A stretch of 64,000 bases of DNA from Bin80 sp965203305 (GTDB taxonomy: Bacteria; Bacteroidota; Rhodothermia; Rhodothermales; Bin80), in NCBI GenBank assembly GCA_965203305.1, contig OZ241874.1, forward strand, positions 2,852,001 to 2,916,000, written 5' to 3'. The notes below the pieces were generated by a model that worked only from the letters and a program-made list of their open reading frames with translations, had not been told where the DNA came from and searched no databases. Shown one piece after another: positions 1 through 7,895 of the stretch (the first letter of the stretch is position 1; the number at the start of each line of letters is the position of its first letter). The position numbers were made by a program, and so were the translations under genes.

Positions 1-1
1 C

Positions 2-280
2 CGCAACGACCTGCCTGCCAATGTAAACCACCTGCATGTAAAACTGGAGGGAACTTCTGTGGATGCGACGATTGTCGTGCGGACGGGAGCGAGGCGACAA
101 TTTCGGCGAATCCGGGCAGGAAACAGCTATGCCTCCCAGTCTGGCCGGACGGCTGTTTTCGGATTGAACCAGCATCAGTCTGCGGATATGGTCACCGTAT
201 TTTGGCCCAGCGGGAGCATTACACAGCGAGTCAATGTGGTTGCCAACCAGACTCTGCAACTGCAAGAAGAGATCCCATGA
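2..280 (+). CDS. ASPIC/UnbV (CRTAC1-like) protein, C-terminal part only
   Basis: The reading frame is already open at the window edge, so only the last 92 codons are present. The visible protein matches the ASPIC/UnbV domain that closes FG-GAP/VCBS beta-propeller proteins: a GARRQFRRIRAGNSYASQS stretch, then FGLNQ, then VFWPSG and a final NQTLQLQEE. Such proteins are usually secreted or surface-exposed; their biochemical role is poorly defined. The stop TGA overlaps the ATG of the next gene (ATGA), so the two are probably cotranscribed and translationally coupled. The N-terminal repeats cannot be judged here. Confidence 0.8.
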   Translation, partial: RNDLPANVNHLHVKLEGTSVDATIVVRTGARRQFRRIRAGNSYASQSGRTAVFGLNQHQSADMVTVFWPSGSITQRVNVVANQTLQLQEEIP

Positions 281-1452
281 AAAATTTGGTGTTTATGGCT
301 CTTGCTGTGTTCTCTGCCTGCACAGCAAATGACAGACAACCGGATGTCAGCAAGTTCATTGCCGGAGCGAATCAAGCATTCCAGAACCGAGACTACTCCA
401 CAGCACTTGCGCTGGCCGACAGTGCACTGGCACATAACCGAACATCTTCCGACGCATATTTTATGCACGGACGCATCTATTTCGAGCTTCAGCAGTGGGC
501 CAATGCAGAAACGGCCTACCTGAAAGTGACAGACCTTGAATCGGACTACCCAGGCGTTCGGCACAACCTTGGAAATGCCTACTATCACCAGAGGCAATAT
601 CGCCGTGCGCTTGCCCAGTTTATCCATGCTGCCGAGAACAATCCAGCTCCTGTGTCCTGGCATGCAGCGGGAGAGACCTACAATGCCCTAAATCAGCCAG
701 ACAGTGCGATTGCTGCATTTAGAAAGGCAGTTCGCCTAGACTCTCTGTACGGTCCGGTATACTCCAGTATTGCAGAGCTTTTTGAAAAGCAGGGACAGTA
801 TTCCGAGGCATTGAAGTACAGCCTGACTGCCCTGCGCATCCGGTCAGTTCACCTTCCAGATCAACTCCGGCAGGCAAGACTTCTGCTACGACTGGGCCGC
901 TCCAATGAAGCCATCGCTTTGCTACGGCCTCTGATCACGGAATACTCACACCTTGCAGAGCCAAGATACATTCTGGGGCAGGCACTGCAAAAGTCGGGAT
1001 TCATGGAACAGTCTCTTGTATTCCTGTCGGAGGCAGATTCTCTTCGAATGGTTGAACAGAGGCTTGGACTGTTGGCCAATACTGCCGAGGGGCAACCTGA
1101 TCATTTTCAGGCACAGGTGGACTATGCCATTGCGCTGCGCCAGGCAGGGCAACTGGAAAAGGCCCTAAGCAGATATTTGATTGCTCAGGCACTGCGCCCG
1201 GCGAATATGAGCCTGCAGTTTCATATTGCCACACTTGAAACCACACTCAGCGATTTTGTGCAGGCCGAAGAAAGACTGCTGCGGATTCTGAATACAGATT
1301 CAACGCATGTGCTTGCGTGGCTGGGACTTGAAAACATTTATTCCGTGACTGAACGGCCTGATCTGGCGAGAGACGCTCTGGGGCAGGCCGTTCGGATCAA
1401 CCCTGCTCATCCGGCCGTGCAGGAGAGTGTGCAGCGGTCGCGTTCTCCATGA
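277..1452 (+). CDS. TPR-repeat lipoprotein
   Basis: This 391-residue protein begins with a lipoprotein signal (MKNLVFMALAVFSAC), predicting lipidation at Cys15 and anchoring to a membrane facing the periplasm. The remainder is tetratricopeptide repeats, recognisable from recurring A..Y..AL.L...P patterns (for example YSTALALADSALAHN, YRRALAQFIHAAENNP and QPDSAIAAFRKAVRLD). TPR proteins are scaffolds for protein-protein contacts. An upstream in-frame ATG at 202 exists, but the ATG at 277 is chosen because it gives the signal peptide and overlaps the upstream stop. Pairing with an ASPIC/UnbV protein is common in environmental FCB bacteria. The specific partner is unknown. Confidence 0.8.
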   Translation: MKNLVFMALAVFSACTANDRQPDVSKFIAGANQAFQNRDYSTALALADSALAHNRTSSDAYFMHGRIYFELQQWANAETAYLKVTDLESDYPGVRHNLGNAYYHQRQYRRALAQFIHAAENNPAPVSWHAAGETYNALNQPDSAIAAFRKAVRLDSLYGPVYSSIAELFEKQGQYSEALKYSLTALRIRSVHLPDQLRQARLLLRLGRSNEAIALLRPLITEYSHLAEPRYILGQALQKSGFMEQSLVFLSEADSLRMVEQRLGLLANTAEGQPDHFQAQVDYAIALRQAGQLEKALSRYLIAQALRPANMSLQFHIATLETTLSDFVQAEERLLRILNTDSTHVLAWLGLENIYSVTERPDLARDALGQAVRINPAHPAVQESVQRSRSP

Positions 1453-1922
1453 CCTGACCGACACTTTCATACGGTTTCCAAACTTCAAACGGTTAATGGG
1501 CAGGACAATCCAAGCGAATGATCATACCCTGTATCTTCATGGATACTTCTGAATGTCCCCTAGCACAAGGGAAATCTGGTTCATGACGTGCAAAAGTTCC
1601 CGGGGACGATTTCATTCGAATCTTTTTTGTATACTCCCTGCTATTATGCTACATTTTATCCATTAATCTGTATATTCCCGTTGACTCGTATATATGGACA
1701 TCCTTCAGAAATACCATTGCACATGAAGTGGTGTGCCAGCAACTGCTCTCTGAACAGCAGTGTCCTCCATATCTGGAATTTTGGAAGGGGATCATTTTAC
1801 TGCACCAACAGAGACCGGTCTCATGTACGCAGTTCCACGAGACCCATGAGATCTCTACTCGCTACAGAGCCGATAGGTCTGTCGTGTGATATCAGCCAAC
1901 AAAACCAGACTGAAGACCCGAA
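1453..1922. other. intergenic stretch, no convincing gene
   Basis: I see no supported gene here. A forward open frame of 113 codons (1588-1929) has low-complexity, cysteine- and serine-rich content with no recognisable motif and is probably chance. The AT-rich part around 1620-1690 is the likeliest place for the promoter of the downstream oxygenase gene, but I cannot define boxes. Confidence 0.4.
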
Positions 1923-3104
1923 ATGCTGAATATCCCCTCTTCCTATGTTGACGGTCACGCCAAAGCATGCGCTGTTGATCCTGAGGCCGCAGACAACTAT
2001 GTCCGGCACACCACCATCGGCGACCCTGAGCTGGATCCTGTGATGGAGGAGTTGTCCGACCTCTCCTCCGCCGATCTGCACCAGTTCGTTCGGGCCTGTA
2101 TTGAACAGGAAGATGAAGCAACATTGCGTCGTGTGCCGCAGGCGATGCGCGACTTCTTCAACAAAGTTGAACAGGTACCGGACTGGGTTGATCTCGAGGC
2201 GTTCAAGCCTGGACAGCGCGCCTTTTACAGGAATATGGGAAATATGCTCGTCAGCTACGCTCTCGGGAGCGTGATAGAAGGTTTTTCGACCCAGATCTGC
2301 AAGTCCTTCTTAATCACCGGGCGGGTAGCCGATGTGAACTTGGGGGGAGTGAGGAGACTGGGACAGAACAACCGGCACATGATTGAGACCTACTACCCCG
2401 GCGGTATGGAACGTAACTGTGATGGTTGGAAGACTACCATGCGAATCCGTTTCATCCATGCGCAAATGAGGAGACTGCTGTCCGGGTCAGACGATTGGGA
2501 CCAGGAGGCTTGGGGAGTGCCGCTAAGTGCGGCCCATATAGGCGCGATTTCATTGTACCAATTTTCCATACGCAGTTATGAGCATGCAATGGCGATGGGT
2601 TCGGCCTTCAGTCTGGAAGAACGAGCGAGCATGATCAAGATCTGGCGTTATGTCGGCTATGTCATAGGCGTACCTGACACCATTCTCTTCAGCAACGAGA
2701 CCGATGCCAGACGAATACGTGAAATCGCCCTCTTGTGCGAACCGCCGCCGGATGACGACTCGATCAGTGTGGTGAGCGCATTTTTTGAGGCCGCACTGAA
2801 GCTTGTGAGAGTAAAAACGGAAAGGCAAAAAAAGAAATTGCGAATGTATGCTTACCGGCTTTCCAGGGCACTTATCGGGAACGAATTGGCGGACATATAC
2901 GGGTTTCCTAATACGAACAGAAACAGGCATTTGGTACTCTTCTATGTAAGAACAAAGCTCCGCCTGACCAAAATCCTGGCGGGGGCATCCCTGATGCAGA
3001 AGGAAGCCTTTACGAAATTCTTTGAAGCCTCTCAATACGACAAGGAGGGCATCAGTTACAGGATGCCTGATCATGTGCACTCTGCAGATCAGAGCCCATG
3101 GTAG
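1923..3104 (+). CDS. MpaB/Lcp-type oxygenase (DUF2236 family)
   Basis: This 393-residue protein resembles the ER-bound oxygenase MpaB/latex-clearing protein family, b-type haem proteins that oxidise hydrophobic substrates. Family hallmarks visible here are the GSVIEGFSTQICKS helix around residue 115, the conserved Arg/His helix MRIRFIHAQMRR around residue 172, and the WRYVGYVIGVPD segment around residue 240. No signal peptide is obvious, so it is probably cytosolic or peripheral. It stands alone, followed at 3243 by the left end of a mobile element, so the locus borders an insertion hotspot. The substrate cannot be inferred. The family call is fairly firm; the catalytic role is inferred. Confidence 0.75.
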   Translation: MLNIPSSYVDGHAKACAVDPEAADNYVRHTTIGDPELDPVMEELSDLSSADLHQFVRACIEQEDEATLRRVPQAMRDFFNKVEQVPDWVDLEAFKPGQRAFYRNMGNMLVSYALGSVIEGFSTQICKSFLITGRVADVNLGGVRRLGQNNRHMIETYYPGGMERNCDGWKTTMRIRFIHAQMRRLLSGSDDWDQEAWGVPLSAAHIGAISLYQFSIRSYEHAMAMGSAFSLEERASMIKIWRYVGYVIGVPDTILFSNETDARRIREIALLCEPPPDDDSISVVSAFFEAALKLVRVKTERQKKKLRMYAYRLSRALIGNELADIYGFPNTNRNRHLVLFYVRTKLRLTKILAGASLMQKEAFTKFFEASQYDKEGISYRMPDHVHSADQSPW

Positions 3105-3234
3105 ACTGCAGGAAGCAAGTAAACCCGTGTTGCCGCTACCGCAGAAATCACTTCCCCGTAATGCCTGCCCTGCCAGGACCTCTGGTACGGAATATCTGTA
3201 TCCTGCGGAATCTGGATGCATCTCGGGGGACAGG

Positions 3235-3242
3235 TTTTGTAA
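3235..3242. repeat. left copy of 8-bp direct repeat TTTTGTAA
   Basis: The octamer TTTTGTAA directly abuts the left terminal repeat (GGGAGTTATAAAGG) and is repeated exactly at 7896-7903, directly after the right terminal repeat of the second tnpB element. It is interpreted as the target-site duplication of the composite unit. Confidence 0.6.
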
Positions 3243-3328
3243 GGGAGTTATAAAGGAAACTGTAACAAATATGGAACAGCGCGTCTGGTTCGGGGGTTCC
3301 AAGTGCTTCCAGCAACACCGAGGAATAG

Positions 3329-4594
3329 ATGACAGGAACACGGAACGAGAAGGCGTATCGTGGCGTGCGCTAAAGGCTGATTCCTGTTACGCGGGACAAT
3401 GCCCTCTTCCTGTTTGCCATGTGCGGGGCCTGCCGATTCGTCTGGAATTTCTTTCTTGCCAGGAACCAGAAAGAATATGCGGAGTCGCAAGCGAACGGCA
3501 CCCAGGCGCCATCCACGCAATGGCAGACCCTCTTCACGGAGTTCACCAAACTGCGGAACAGCCCGGAGTATGCATGGCTGCAGGAATACTCCTTTGCCTG
3601 TGTTCGCCACACACTGAAACAGCTGTCGCAGGCATTCGAGAACTGCTTTGCCGACCGGGCCGGCAAGCCCCGGTTTAAGTCCAGAGATCGCACACGCCCC
3701 TCCTGTACGATTCCGCAGGATGTCAAGATCAGGGACGGGAAGATTTGGATCCCGAAACGGGGGTATATGCAAATTCGCAGACGAGGAGGGAATCCCTATC
3801 CCGAAGGAGCGCCAAAGTCCGCGACGATCTTCAAGGAAAGAGGCAGGTGGTATGTTACGGTTCTGTATGAGATCGCTGCCCCTGTGATTCCAGACAACGG
3901 AGTGGTTGCCGGGATTGACCGGAACGCCAACGGCATGATCGCCGTGGCCTACAGCGACGGCAGGGACCCCGAAGTGCTGGAGAGTGAGGCGGACAAGCGG
4001 GTGCGATTCCGGAAACGCAGGTATGAGCGGAAGCTGGCAAAGCAGATTGCCCGGCAGAAAGCAGACGGTCGGAAAAAGATGTCGAACCGGGCGAAGAAGA
4101 CACAGGGCAAGATCCAGAAGTGCAGCACCTATCTGGCAAACTTCAGTCATAACCGCAATCACCAGAAAAGTGCGAAGGAAGCCCCTGTAGTGGTGGTGGA
4201 GAACCTGAAGGTGAACAGCATGACCGCCTCGGCCCGTGGGACGACAGAGAAGCCGGGCAAGAATGTCAAAGCGAAGGCGGGGCTGAACCGGGTGCTGCTG
4301 GAAGGCGCGCCGGGTCAACTAGTGCAGATGTTCGGCTACAAGTGTCTGGCGGTTCTGTGTGTGATGGCCGCGTACACGAGCCAGGACTGTAGCCGGTGCG
4401 GACACAGGGACGCGGGCAATCGTGCCTCCCTGCGCAAATTCAGGTGTATGTCCTGTGGACATGCGGAACACGCGGACATCAACGCTGCCGCGAACATCCT
4501 GGCCTCGGGGACTGGGGCATCTGGACGTGCGAGGGGTGAACCGCTGGGTTCCCCGATGACCCGTCAAATGACAGAAAGGAATCCGTCCGCATGA
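3329..4594 (+). pseudogene. tnpB: tnpB 1, RNA-guided nuclease gene with early nonsense codon
   Basis: Compared with its near twin at 6595, this gene starts at ATG 3329 but has TAA at 3371-3373 where the twin has TAC (codon 15). A restart at ATG 3419 (MCGACRFVWNFF) would give 391 residues lacking about 30 N-terminal residues, that is, the first strands of the WED domain. The RuvC residues (Asp of GIDRN, Glu of VVVENLK, Asp of HADINAAANIL) and the CxxC...CxxC zinc ribbon are intact. A three-residue deletion (IAK) also precedes the RuvC-II Glu. TnpB uses an omegaRNA to cut DNA next to a TAM. The truncated product may be inactive, or act as a binding-only or trans-complemented form; decay is the default reading. 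Confidence 0.75.
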
Positions 4595-4626
4595 GGTTTC
4601 TGCGTACAGTTTCCTTTATAAGTCCC
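4500..4626 (+). ncRNA. predicted omegaRNA of tnpB element 1
   Basis: OmegaRNAs overlap the 3' end of tnpB and run to the element's right end, where the guide begins. The region contains a nested hairpin at about 4534-4553 (GAACC paired with GGTTC, extended by GGG/CCC), an outer GACG (4524) to CGTC (4562) pairing, and the motif GATGACCCGTCAA shared by all four elements. The presumed guide starts at 4627 (TCTATTTGTATACC). The 5' boundary is approximate. This is a prediction from position and conserved structure only. Confidence 0.5.
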
Positions 4627-4658
4627 TCTATTTGTATACCCTCTCCACATCTCCCGGC

Positions 4659-5078
4659 ATGGAAAAAATCCCGATCGGAAGGATGACCTATGCCGATCTG
4701 CTGGAAAAATCTCGAGTGTGGGCCGGACTGTGCGAGCTTGTGCAGGAGGGAAATTCATGGAAATCCATTTATCGTCTCGAGGAAGCTGGATTCGATCTTT
4801 ACTCTCGACTGCAAAAAATGGCACTGGAAGCATTTGTAGACTGGAAAGATCGGGAACTTCACGCAGAGCTGACAAACCTTCGGGACAGAGGATTTCTTTC
4901 TGATGCGTCCCCGAAAACACGGAAACTTGTGGAGAAAGAACAGCTTTGTCTGATGGAGGGGTACAGTCGCAGAATGGTTGATCTGGACTTGAAAATGGAC
5001 CTCCCGAATATCAAACGCCAGATGCAGCAGGAACTGGAAAATAGAGAGGTATCAGACAGTATGGCGATGGAGCGATGA
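4659..5078 (+). CDS. hypothetical protein in composite transposon
   Basis: This 139-residue protein is rich in charged residues and predicted mostly helical (MTYADLLEKSRVWAGL, then LTNLRDRGFL, then MQQELENREV). I recognise no family. It starts directly after the right end of tnpB element 1; ATG 4659 (MEKIPIGRM) is preferred over an upstream ATG at 4632 that abuts the element end. There is no signal peptide. Its composition is protein-like and the frame is clean, so it is probably real, possibly cargo of the composite unit. A plasmid- or phage-derived accessory role is possible but unsupported. Confidence 0.5.
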   Translation: MEKIPIGRMTYADLLEKSRVWAGLCELVQEGNSWKSIYRLEEAGFDLYSRLQKMALEAFVDWKDRELHAELTNLRDRGFLSDASPKTRKLVEKEQLCLMEGYSRRMVDLDLKMDLPNIKRQMQQELENREVSDSMAMER

Positions 5079-5094
5079 GGAAACCGGAGGGACT

Positions 5095-5361
5095 TTATAA
5101 GTCAGTCGTGTTCTCTTCTCCCTGCTCTTTTCTCCACTGAGCGACCCTTTGTTCATATGCGATTTGCATTCTGCTTTTGGGAAGTGGGGGCTGATCGAAT
5201 TTGGAACTATTTCCCTGATCTCTGCGTGATCTCATTTTGGAATATCGTTCCATCTGTTTCCGAACAGTTTCCGCTGTGTACGCAGCTTTGCTGGAAGATG
5301 GCGTACCAACCCCATTGTCTGCTTGAGACGGGTTCTGTACATGTTTATGGTCGTCCGACAT
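5095..5361 (-). CDS. small hypothetical protein
   Basis: This is an 88-residue, very hydrophilic protein, rich in Gln, Ser, Arg and Lys (MSDDHKHVQNPSQADNG at the start and QRVAQWRKEQGEENTTDL at the end). It has no recognisable domain, and the composition suggests a disordered or nucleic-acid-binding tail. Upstream ATG 5406 would extend it by 15 residues. The region is bounded by two weak GGrACTT.TATA-like sequences (about 5089 and 5405-5416), so it could sit in a decayed element of the tnpB end family. Whether it is translated is uncertain. Confidence 0.35.
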   Translation of the reverse strand: MSDDHKHVQNPSQADNGVGTPSSSKAAYTAETVRKQMERYSKMRSRRDQGNSSKFDQPPLPKSRMQIAYEQRVAQWRKEQGEENTTDL

Positions 5362-5422
5362 TAAATAAGGGAGTTTGTGTGCTAGAAATGTGGTATCATA
5401 TCCCACTATAAGTTCCTAAATA

Positions 5423-5710
5423 GTGTCTGTCCGAAAATTCACAGCAACCCCCAATACGGGGAATTTCAGAGGCATTTTGCCCCACAGCGTCATGTATGGC
5501 GCGATTTAGATGCTCGTTCGCTATGAGAGATTCGGGGAAATCTTGCACGAAGATTGCATGTTTATGGACGCTGTTCGGGGATTTCATGCTCCAATCCGCC
5601 AAGGGGCTTCCATCTTCGTCAAGAAAAATACCCGAAAATATCTCCAAAAACCCCTCATACGCTCTCTAAACGGCATATATTGGCGATATTCTGAATTTTC
5701 GGACAGACAC
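5423..5710. mobile_element. MITE family 1, copy a (288 bp)
   Basis: The element begins GTGTCTGTCCGAAAATTCA and ends with its inverted complement (about 18-19 bp perfect terminal repeats). It is flanked on both sides by the 6-bp duplication TAAATA (5417-5422 and 5711-5716). The ends match those of the full insertion sequence at 48535-50403, whose transposase presumably mobilises it in trans. On the minus strand it contains a coding-like relic (for example FVQDFPESLIANEHLNRAIH) that recurs in the other two copies. Confidence 0.85.
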
Positions 5711-5730
5711 TAAATATACAAAAATGGCAA

Positions 5731-6285
5731 TTATTTCCCAGACATCCGGGACAGATTCCTGTCCAAGCTGTCTGCCATCTCTTCTGCCTGTACTCGAAGG
5801 TTCTGCGGAGGACCAGCAAGTACCGTTTCCAGGGCATGAATCGCTGCCTGTCCTCCATACCGAACAGCCAGCGTAAGCCATGCGGCAGACAGTTGACGAT
5901 CTTCAGGAACACCATCTCCAGTAAAATAAAAGATTCCCATCTGGTGCATAGCAAACGGATGTCCCTGTGTGGCTGCCTTGCGGGTCCAGTAGACCGCCAG
6001 ATCCGCGTCTTTCTCTATCCCCCATCCATACACATAAGCCTCGCCCAGATAATACTGCGCCTCCCGATGTCCTTGGGTTGCTGCCAACTGGAACCATCGT
6101 ACTCCCTCCTCCTGATTCTTCTCTACTCCCTCCCCCGTTTTCTGCATGAACCCCATCTGGTACTGTGCTTCCGCATTTCCCTCTTCCGCCTGGGCGAGCA
6201 GATACTCATACAGGTTCCCCGCGTCTGGCTGGGAGCATCCGATGAGTCCCAGAAAAAGGGAAACACACGTCCAGATTTTTCTCAT
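5731..6285 (-). CDS. Sel1-repeat lipoprotein
   Basis: This 184-residue protein has a lipoprotein signal (MRKIWTCVSLFLGLIGC, lipidation at Cys17) and three to four Sel1-like repeats of about 36 residues: AEEGNAEAQYQMGFMQKTG, AATQGHREAQYYLGEAYVYG and AATQGHPFAMHQMGIFYFTG. SLR proteins are solenoid adaptors at membranes or in the periplasm. Its ATG overlaps the stop of the 48-codon frame upstream (ATGA), implying a two-gene transcript. It lies inside the putative composite transposon, downstream of the MITE, so it may be passenger DNA. The partner is unknown. Confidence 0.75.
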   Translation of the reverse strand: MRKIWTCVSLFLGLIGCSQPDAGNLYEYLLAQAEEGNAEAQYQMGFMQKTGEGVEKNQEEGVRWFQLAATQGHREAQYYLGEAYVYGWGIEKDADLAVYWTRKAATQGHPFAMHQMGIFYFTGDGVPEDRQLSAAWLTLAVRYGGQAAIHALETVLAGPPQNLRVQAEEMADSLDRNLSRMSGK

Positions 6286-6428
6286 CTTTTCATTAGTTCA
6301 TCAATGGGTACCATCGGATTTCCTGGCAATTTCCGTACCCGGACATACCCATCTTTTCTGCTTTTCACGTAGGGAGTGATGATCCGGTATTCTTCCGTTC
6401 CTTTTTGACACGTCTCCACGCGTTTCAT
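6282..6428 (-). CDS. small 48-residue protein preceding the Sel1 gene
   Basis: This short frame starts MKRVETCQKGTEEYRIITP, ends VRKLPGNPMVPIDELMKR, and stops by a 4-bp ATGA overlap with the Sel1 lipoprotein start. The coupling and basic, well-mixed composition favour real translation. It is Lys/Arg-rich, has no Cys pairs or membrane segment, and belongs to no family I recognise. It may be a truncated remnant, because the left end of tnpB element 2 lies only about 80 bp upstream. Confidence 0.4.
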   Translation of the reverse strand: MKRVETCQKGTEEYRIITPYVKSRKDGYVRVRKLPGNPMVPIDELMKR

Positions 6429-6594
6429 GATTGGATCAGGATTCTTCTGGTGAAAGCAGATATAGAACATGGAGCGGAGTGCCTCCTCCCACTTGTCTGT
6501 TTTTTTCGGGAGTTATACAGGAAACTGCAACAAATATGGAACAGCGCGTCTGGTTCGGGGTTTCCAAGTGCTTCCAGCAGCACCGGTGGAATAG

Positions 6595-7863
6595 ATGGCA
6601 GAAACACGGAACGGGAAGGCGTATCGTGGGGTGCGCTACAGGCTGATTCCTGTTACGCGGGACAATGCCCTCTTCCTGCTTGCCATGTGCGGGGCGTGCC
6701 GATTCGTCTGGAATTTCTTCCTTGCCAGGAACCAGAAAGAATATGCGGAGACCAAGGAGAACGGCACACAGGTGCCATCCACGCAATGGCAGACCCTCTT
6801 CACGGAGTTCACCAAACTGCGGAACAGCCCGGAGTATGCATGGCTGCAGGAATACTCCTTTGCCTGTGTTCGCCACACACTGAAACAGCTGTCGCAGGCA
6901 TTCGAGAACTGCTTTGCCGACCGGGCCGGCAAGCCCCGGTTTAAGTCCAGAGATCGCACACGCCCCTCCTGTACGATTCCGCAGGATGTCAAGATCAGGG
7001 ACGGGAAGATTTGGACCCCGAAACGGGGGTATATGCAAATTCGCAGACGAGGAGGGAATCCCTATCCCGAAGGAGCGCCAAAGTTCGCGACGATCTTCAA
7101 GGAAAGAGGCAGGTGGTATGTTACGGTTCTGTATGAGATCGCTGCCCCTGTGATTCCAGACAACGGAGTGGTTGCCGGGATTGACCGGAACGCCAGTGGC
7201 ATGATCGCCGTGGCCTACAGCGACGGCAGGGACTCCGAAGTGCTGGAGAGTGAGGCGGACAAGCGGGTGCGGAAACGCAGGTATGAGCGGAAACTGGCAA
7301 GGCAGAAGGCCCGGCAGAAAGCAGACGGTCGGAAAGAAATGTCCAACCAGGCCAGGAAGACCCAGTCCAAGGTACAGAAGTGCAGCACCTATCTGGCAAA
7401 CTTCAGTCATAACCGCAATCACCAGAACAGTGCGAAGATCGCGAAGGAAGCCCCTGTGGTGGTGGTGGAGAACCTGAAGGTGAACAGCATGACCGCCTCT
7501 GCCCGGGGAACCGCAGAGAATCCGGGCAGGAATGTCAAAGCGAAGGCGGGGCTGAACCGGGTGCTGCTGGAAGGCGCGCCGGGGCAACTGGTGCAAATGT
7601 TCGGCTACAAGTGTCTGGCGGTTCTGTGTGTGATGGCCGCGTATACGAGCCAGGACTGTAGCAGGTGCGGACACAGGGACGCGGGCAATCGTGCCTCCCT
7701 GCGCAAATTCAGGTGTATGTCCTGTGGACATGCGGAACACGCGGATCTGAATGCTGCCGCGAACATCTTGGCCTCGGGGACTGGGGCAACTGGACGTGCG
7801 AGGGGTGAACCGCTGGGTTCCCCGATGACCCGTCAAATGACAGAAAGGAGTCCGGCCGCATGA
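6595..7863 (+). CDS. tnpB: TnpB RNA-guided endonuclease (intact copy)
   Basis: This 422-residue TnpB has a WED/REC N-terminal half (to about residue 185) and a RuvC nuclease half. The catalytic triad is Asp197 (GIDRNASGMIAV), Glu292 (VVVENLK) and Asp384 (HADLNAAANIL), with a zinc ribbon Cys355-x2-Cys358...Cys374-x2-Cys377 inserted before the last Asp. TnpB proteins use an omegaRNA transcribed from the element's right end to cut matching DNA next to a TAM, favouring element retention. ATG 6595 lies shortly after the left end and gives the canonical N-terminus (KAYRGVRYRLIP). It is the only group A copy with an uninterrupted frame, so it could supply activity in trans to copy 1. Confidence 0.9.
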   Translation: MAETRNGKAYRGVRYRLIPVTRDNALFLLAMCGACRFVWNFFLARNQKEYAETKENGTQVPSTQWQTLFTEFTKLRNSPEYAWLQEYSFACVRHTLKQLSQAFENCFADRAGKPRFKSRDRTRPSCTIPQDVKIRDGKIWTPKRGYMQIRRRGGNPYPEGAPKFATIFKERGRWYVTVLYEIAAPVIPDNGVVAGIDRNASGMIAVAYSDGRDSEVLESEADKRVRKRRYERKLARQKARQKADGRKEMSNQARKTQSKVQKCSTYLANFSHNRNHQNSAKIAKEAPVVVVENLKVNSMTASARGTAENPGRNVKAKAGLNRVLLEGAPGQLVQMFGYKCLAVLCVMAAYTSQDCSRCGHRDAGNRASLRKFRCMSCGHAEHADLNAAANILASGTGATGRARGEPLGSPMTRQMTERSPAA

Positions 7864-7895
7864 GGTTTCTGCGTACAGTTTCCTTTATAAGTCCC
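7770..7895 (+). ncRNA. predicted omegaRNA of tnpB element 2
   Basis: The region covers the last tnpB codons and the 32-nt tail to the right end. It carries the hairpin at 7803-7823 (GAACC/GGTTC plus GGG/CCC) and the shared GATGACCCGTCAA motif. The presumed guide begins at 7896 (TTTTGTAACCATCAGG), that is, with the octamer that also flanks the left side of the composite. The 5' end is approximate. Confidence 0.5.

Larger units (their letters stand above)
3243..4626 (+). mobile_element. tnpB element 1 (group A ends)
   Basis: This 1384-bp unit is bounded by GGGAGTTATAAAGGAAACTG at the left and the inverted complement of GGGACTTATAAAGGAAACTG at the right (4607-4626), a 20-bp inverted repeat with one mismatch. 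Homology to element 2 at 6508-7895 stops at these points on both sides, which fixes the borders. It carries only a tnpB reading frame and no tnpA. IS200/IS605 elements typically have subterminal hairpins and no such inverted repeat, so the architecture is atypical. Confidence 0.7.
3243..7895 (+). mobile_element. putative composite transposon built from two direct tnpB elements
   Basis: Two closely related tnpB elements (3243-4626 and 6508-7895) lie in the same orientation around a 1.9-kb segment with small accessory genes and a MITE. The bases just outside the left element (3235-3242) and just outside the right element (7896-7903) are the same octamer, TTTTGTAA. The inner junctions (TCTATTTG at 4627 and TTTTTTTC at 6500) do not match each other or the octamer. 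The simplest reading is that the whole 4.65-kb unit inserted once and duplicated 8 bp of target. An alternative is a single element with this duplication that later captured a circle carrying a second copy by homologous recombination. Confidence 0.6.
6508..7895 (+). mobile_element. tnpB element 2 (group A ends)
   Basis: This 1388-bp unit has left end GGGAGTTATACAGGAAACTG and right end inverted GGGACTTATAAAGGAAACTG. It is close to identical to element 1 over its whole length and carries an intact tnpB. The octamer TTTTGTAA follows its right end, and TTTTTTTC precedes its left end, so it has no matching duplication of its own. No tnpA is present. Confidence 0.7.

Noticed and set aside
1588..1929. 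113-codon forward frame before the MpaB-type gene
   Set aside because: Composition is Cys/Ser/Tyr-rich and irregular, there is no motif, and it overlaps the start of the well-supported downstream gene.
5089..5416. possible third small element with ends GGGACTTTATAAG and GGAACTTATAG (inverted)
   Set aside because: The ends match only over about 10 bases and the flanking octamers (AAACCGGA, TAAATAGT) do not repeat. I mention it in the adjacent gene but do not list it as an element.
6436..7836. 466-codon minus-strand open frame antisense to tnpB 2 (and similar ones opposite tnpB 1 and 4)
   Set aside because: It mirrors the codon structure of the tnpB coding strand, is rich in His/Arg/Pro typical of reverse complements, and has no motif. 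The plus-strand gene has a complete catalytic triad.
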